A stretch of DNA of 64,000 nucleotides from Perlucidibaca piscinae DSM 21586 (GTDB taxonomy: Bacteria; Pseudomonadota; Gammaproteobacteria; Pseudomonadales; Moraxellaceae): positions 496,001-560,000 of the forward strand of contig NZ_ATUE01000006.1 in NCBI RefSeq assembly GCF_000420045.1, written 5' to 3'. Below are positions 61,415 through 64,000 of the stretch, piece after piece. A model generated the notes under the pieces. It had not been told where the DNA came from, did no database searches, and saw only the letters and a list, made by a program, of their open reading frames with translations. The translations under genes were made by a program, and so were the position numbers. How positions within the stretch are numbered: position 1 is the stretch's first letter; every line of letters begins with the position of its first letter.

Positions 61415-61936
61415 TCAGGGCTGTGACGACGACAGAGTCGACATCGTCGGCTGTTCAACACGGACCAGTGTGTAGGCTTGGTCCTTGAGCTGGCGAACCA
61501 GCGGCTCGTATTGCAGGAAGAACGTCGGCAGCGACGAATCCTTGAACCAGGCATCGTCCTTGACGAAGGGTGCCATCAGCACCAGGGCGACAAGCACCAG
61601 CACGATGCCGCGGCCGGCGCCGAAGACACCGCCCAGAAAACGGTTGGGCAGGCTCAGCGCCGTCTCGCTGATGAGGAAGCTCACCAGCTGGGCCAGCAGG
61701 CCGAACACCAGCAAGGTGCCGAAGAACAGGCTGCCATAGGACGCGAGGAGGCGCAGTGACGGGGTCTCGACCCAGGTCGCCAGCAGCGCGCCCACCGGTT
61801 CGTTGTACCAGCGCGCCACCAGCACGGCGGCAAACCAGCCTGTCAGGGCAATGATCTCGCGGGCAAAGCCGCGAACAAAGCCGTAGACCAGCGACAGCGT
61901 CAGCACACACAGAATGACGAGATCGGCAGAATGCAA
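61415..61936 (-). CDS. cvpA: CvpA family membrane protein
   Basis: 173 aa if TTG 61936 is the start, as family length and the conserved beginning SADLVILCVLTLSLVYGFVRGF suggest; ATG 61981 would add 15 residues but has no ribosome-binding site. Four membrane helices are visible. CvpA is needed for colicin V production in E. coli and more widely for envelope stress resistance; its biochemical role is unsettled. 10 nt before purF, as in many gammaproteobacteria. Confidence 0.9.
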   Translation of the reverse strand: MHSADLVILCVLTLSLVYGFVRGFAREIIALTGWFAAVLVARWYNEPVGALLATWVETPSLRLLASYGSLFFGTLLVFGLLAQLVSFLISETALSLPNRFLGGVFGAGRGIVLVLVALVLMAPFVKDDAWFKDSSLPTFFLQYEPLVRQLKDQAYTLVRVEQPTMSTLSSSQP

Positions 61937-62024
61937 GGATGCGGTCTCAGAGACGCGGCAACAGCCCGCGAAGGCGCGCATGATAGCAAACCACGATCGC
62001 CAGCGTCATTGCCCGTGCCGGGTT

Positions 62025-62954
62025 TTACGGGCGATAGGCCTGGATCCAGCCAGACAGCTTGAGGGCAGGATCCGCAGCCACGCGCGACTTCACCGACTCG
62101 GCCACGGCACGATCCAGTTCGGGGCCGATGCTGACCCGCCATGCCCCCTCCTGCCCGCCGATGCCGGCGCGATAGCCCTTGGCGCGCAACGTCGCCACCA
62201 GCTCGTCAGCCTTGGCCTTGCTGGACAGGCTGGCCACCTGAACCACCCAGGCCTGGGCAGCTGCCGGATCGGCCTCGGCGACCGCCGGTTTGCTGGCCGC
62301 CGCCTTCGCCTTGGCAGCCGCTTCAGCCTTGGCACGGGCTTCTGCCTCCGCCTTGGCCTTTGCCTTGGCTGCCGCGTCGGCCTTGGCCTTGGCCAGAGCG
62401 TCGGCACTCATTCGGGCCTGAGCGGCCTTGGCGTCGGCTTCCGCCCTGGCCTTGGCAGCCGCCTCGGCCTTGGCGCGGGCATCGGCGTCAGCCTTTGCCT
62501 TGGCCGCTGCCGCGCTGGCAGCCGCATCCGGCTTGGCCGTCGAGGCAGCGGCAGCAGCAGGCTCGACCACTGCCGGTTTTGCCGGTACCACTGGCGCCGC
62601 TTGCTCGACCGCAGCGGCAGGGGCCGTGGCCGGCGCAGGAGCGGCCGATGGCGTCACCATGCGGAACTGCTGTTCGACCGCGGGCTCGGGGGCCGGCACC
62701 GTGACCGTCGGCGGCTGTACCGGATAGAACGTGGGTTCGCCATGGCTGGCGCTGATGTCAGCCTCGAGGGCGGCAGCCTCATGCGTGATGGCCGGGGCCA
62801 GCGCGGCCGTGTCAGGCACCTTGGGCGCAACCGGTGCGGCTGGCGGCTGAAGGGCGCGCACACCGGCGCCTTCAAGCAGCAGCGGCAGAAAAAGCACAGC
62901 ACCGGCCACCAGCACCACACCCCCGAGAATGCGTTGCTTCACTGCGAGATCCAT
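62025..62954 (-). CDS. DedD-like SPOR-domain protein with TolA-like linker
   Basis: 309 aa from ATG 62954. One N-terminal membrane helix (about 9-27, ILGGVVLVAGAVLFLPLLL), a Pro-rich stretch, an Ala/Lys/Glu-rich helical region (about 150-230) that reads like TolA's domain II, and a C-terminal SPOR domain (about 234-309, AWVVQVASLSSKAKADEL). SPOR domains bind denuded septal peptidoglycan, so a cell-division role is likely. Between folC and cvpA, the position of dedD. Confidence 0.9.
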   Translation of the reverse strand: MDLAVKQRILGGVVLVAGAVLFLPLLLEGAGVRALQPPAAPVAPKVPDTAALAPAITHEAAALEADISASHGEPTFYPVQPPTVTVPAPEPAVEQQFRMVTPSAAPAPATAPAAAVEQAAPVVPAKPAVVEPAAAAASTAKPDAAASAAAAKAKADADARAKAEAAAKARAEADAKAAQARMSADALAKAKADAAAKAKAKAEAEARAKAEAAAKAKAAASKPAVAEADPAAAQAWVVQVASLSSKAKADELVATLRAKGYRAGIGGQEGAWRVSIGPELDRAVAESVKSRVAADPALKLSGWIQAYRP

Positions 62955-62961
62955 GACTTGC

Positions 62962-64000
62962 TCACTCGATCGCCAAAACGGCGCCCACGGTATGAAAGGA
63001 ACCAAAGACGACAATTCTATCGCCCTCGCGCGCCTGCTGGCGAGCGGCCTGCAGGGCATCCTGCACGGTCTCGTGCACACCGGCCGGGGAGATGCCGGCA
63101 TTCTGCAGGCACTCGGCCAGAAGCTGTGCCGACGCGCCGCGCGGCACATCCAGACCGGCCAGCCACCAGTGCCGGACATGACCCCGACTGGCGGCAATCA
63201 CGCCGGGGATGTCCTTGTCGGCGAGCATGGCCAGCACGGCATGCGTGTCCTGCCCCGGTCGGGGCACCGGCAGCTGCTGCCAGAGAAAGCGCACGCCATG
63301 CGGATTGTGCCCGACGTCCAGCCAGACCTCGGGCTGACCCGGCAGACGCTGACAGCGACCCGCCAGCTGCACGCCGGCAAGGCCGGCACGTACGGCATCC
63401 ACCGTGACCTGCGGACCACCGACCTCGGCAAGCGCCGCCAACGCCGCCAGTGCGGTGGCGGCATTGGCCACGGCCACCGCCGGACGCGGCAGATCGGCTA
63501 GGATGACGTCACGACCCTGCCAGCACCAGGTCAGGCCCCTGCCACTCGCGGACATCACGTCGGTGTCGCGAACGCTGAAATCGCGTCCGGCCTGCCAGAC
63601 CGGACAGCCCCGGGCCGCGATCTGCGCCAGCATGCCCGGCTCGGGATCACTCTCGCCCAGCACCACCGGCCGGCCGTCACGCACGATGCCAGCCTTTTCA
63701 CGGGCGATCTCGGCGCGGGTATCGCCGAGAAATGCCTGATGATCAAGATCGACACTGGTGATGACGGCAACCGTCGGATCGATCAGGTTAACCACATCCA
63801 GACGACCGCCCAGACCGATCTCGAGAATCAGCAGATCCGGCTGGCATTGACGAAACCACCAGAACGCCGCCAGCGTGGTGTGCTCGAAATAGGTAAGGCT
63901 GACGTCACCGCGCGCAGCCTCGACGGCCTCCAGTGCCGCGTGCAGCTGGTCATCGCGGATCTCCTCGCCGGCAAACACCATGCGCTCGTGGAAGCGCAGC
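62962..64000 (-). CDS. folC: Folylpolyglutamate synthase / dihydrofolate synthase (partial, N-terminus beyond window)
   Basis: 346 codons are visible; the reading frame is open at the right edge (LRFHERMVFAGEEI), so the true start lies outside. Adds glutate residues to dihydropteroate and folates. Visible: ILEIGLGGRLDVVN and TSVDLDHQAFLG of the Mur-ligase-like centre, KAGIVR, and the C-terminal ligand site WLDVGHNPHG. The N-terminal P-loop is not in view. First gene here of the operon folC-SPOR-cvpA-purF-metZ. Confidence 0.95.
   Translation of the reverse strand, partial: LRFHERMVFAGEEIRDDQLHAALEAVEAARGDVSLTYFEHTTLAAFWWFRQCQPDLLILEIGLGGRLDVVNLIDPTVAVITSVDLDHQAFLGDTRAEIAREKAGIVRDGRPVVLGESDPEPGMLAQIAARGCPVWQAGRDFSVRDTDVMSASGRGLTWCWQGRDVILADLPRPAVAVANAATALAALAALAEVGGPQVTVDAVRAGLAGVQLAGRCQRLPGQPEVWLDVGHNPHGVRFLWQQLPVPRPGQDTHAVLAMLADKDIPGVIAASRGHVRHWWLAGLDVPRGASAQLLAECLQNAGISPAGVHETVQDALQAARQQAREGDRIVVFGSFHTVGAVLAIE

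Noticed and set aside
61937..61981. ATG 61981 as the cvpA start.
   Set aside because: No ribosome-binding site, and the extra residues (MRAFAGCCRVSETAS) precede the conserved family start; kept only as an alternative.

Overview
The window is a stretch of bacterial core chromosome with high GC and almost no non-coding space. It contains no rRNA, prophage, transposase or CRISPR array. Gene content and order (tig-clpP-clpX-lon-hupB-ppiD then fabI and yejABEF; cysS-glnS beside ppiB-lpxH; folC-SPOR-cvpA-purF-metZ; thrH next to cysH/cysB) point to Gammaproteobacteria, order Pseudomonadales. FolD is of the type I associate with Acinetobacter, so a high-GC member of or near Moraxellaceae is my best guess. 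This comes from reading the sequence; no database was searched.

Layout. 1-5.9 kb: 3' end of hflD, purB, a ribosomal oxygenase gene (roxA type), pabB and a repetitive lipoprotein. 5.9-11.5 kb: thrH, cysH (4Fe-4S APS reductase), cysB, a DAHP synthase and a secreted subtilase. 11.4-16.5 kb: two related palindromic repeats, nfuA, metH with a perfect palindrome just before its start, and a 78-aa membrane protein. 16.5-20.3 kb: a minus-strand operon of five overlapping genes (methyltransferase-like protein, rnhA, dnaQ, nudC, sohB). 20.3-29.2 kb: gloB, mltD, the yejABEF peptide transporter and fabI. 29.3-37.7 kb: the protein quality-control cluster ppiD, hupB, lon, clpX, clpP, tig, all on the minus strand. 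37.9-38.4 kb: a Pro-Arg-His-Lys tRNA operon with its own promoter and terminator. 38.6-48 kb: folD, a dispersed-repeat-like palindrome, a CorC/HlyC-family protein, cysS, glnS, ppiB, lpxH, rlmA, miaE and a late acyltransferase of lipid A synthesis.

48-58.7 kb is the most accessory-looking part: an unknown 213-aa protein, a stand-alone Hpt protein, an exported KatG, an OxyR-like motif upstream, a MAPEG protein, a phosphate-type porin, a small exported protein, a DUF2490 beta-barrel, a RetSat-like FAD oxidoreductase, a metallo-beta-lactamase-fold lipoprotein, tRNA-Val and a 40-aa membrane ORF. 58.7-64 kb: the folC-SPOR-cvpA-purF-metZ operon; folC runs off the right edge.

Functionally the genes cover purine, folate, methionine, cysteine and aromatic biosynthesis, tRNA charging and modification, protein folding and proteolysis, and envelope building. 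No undescribed multi-gene defence or mobile system is evident. The best leads are non-coding (two palindromic families, the metH palindrome, an OxyR-like box, a sigma32-like lon promoter) and a few unrecognised envelope proteins.
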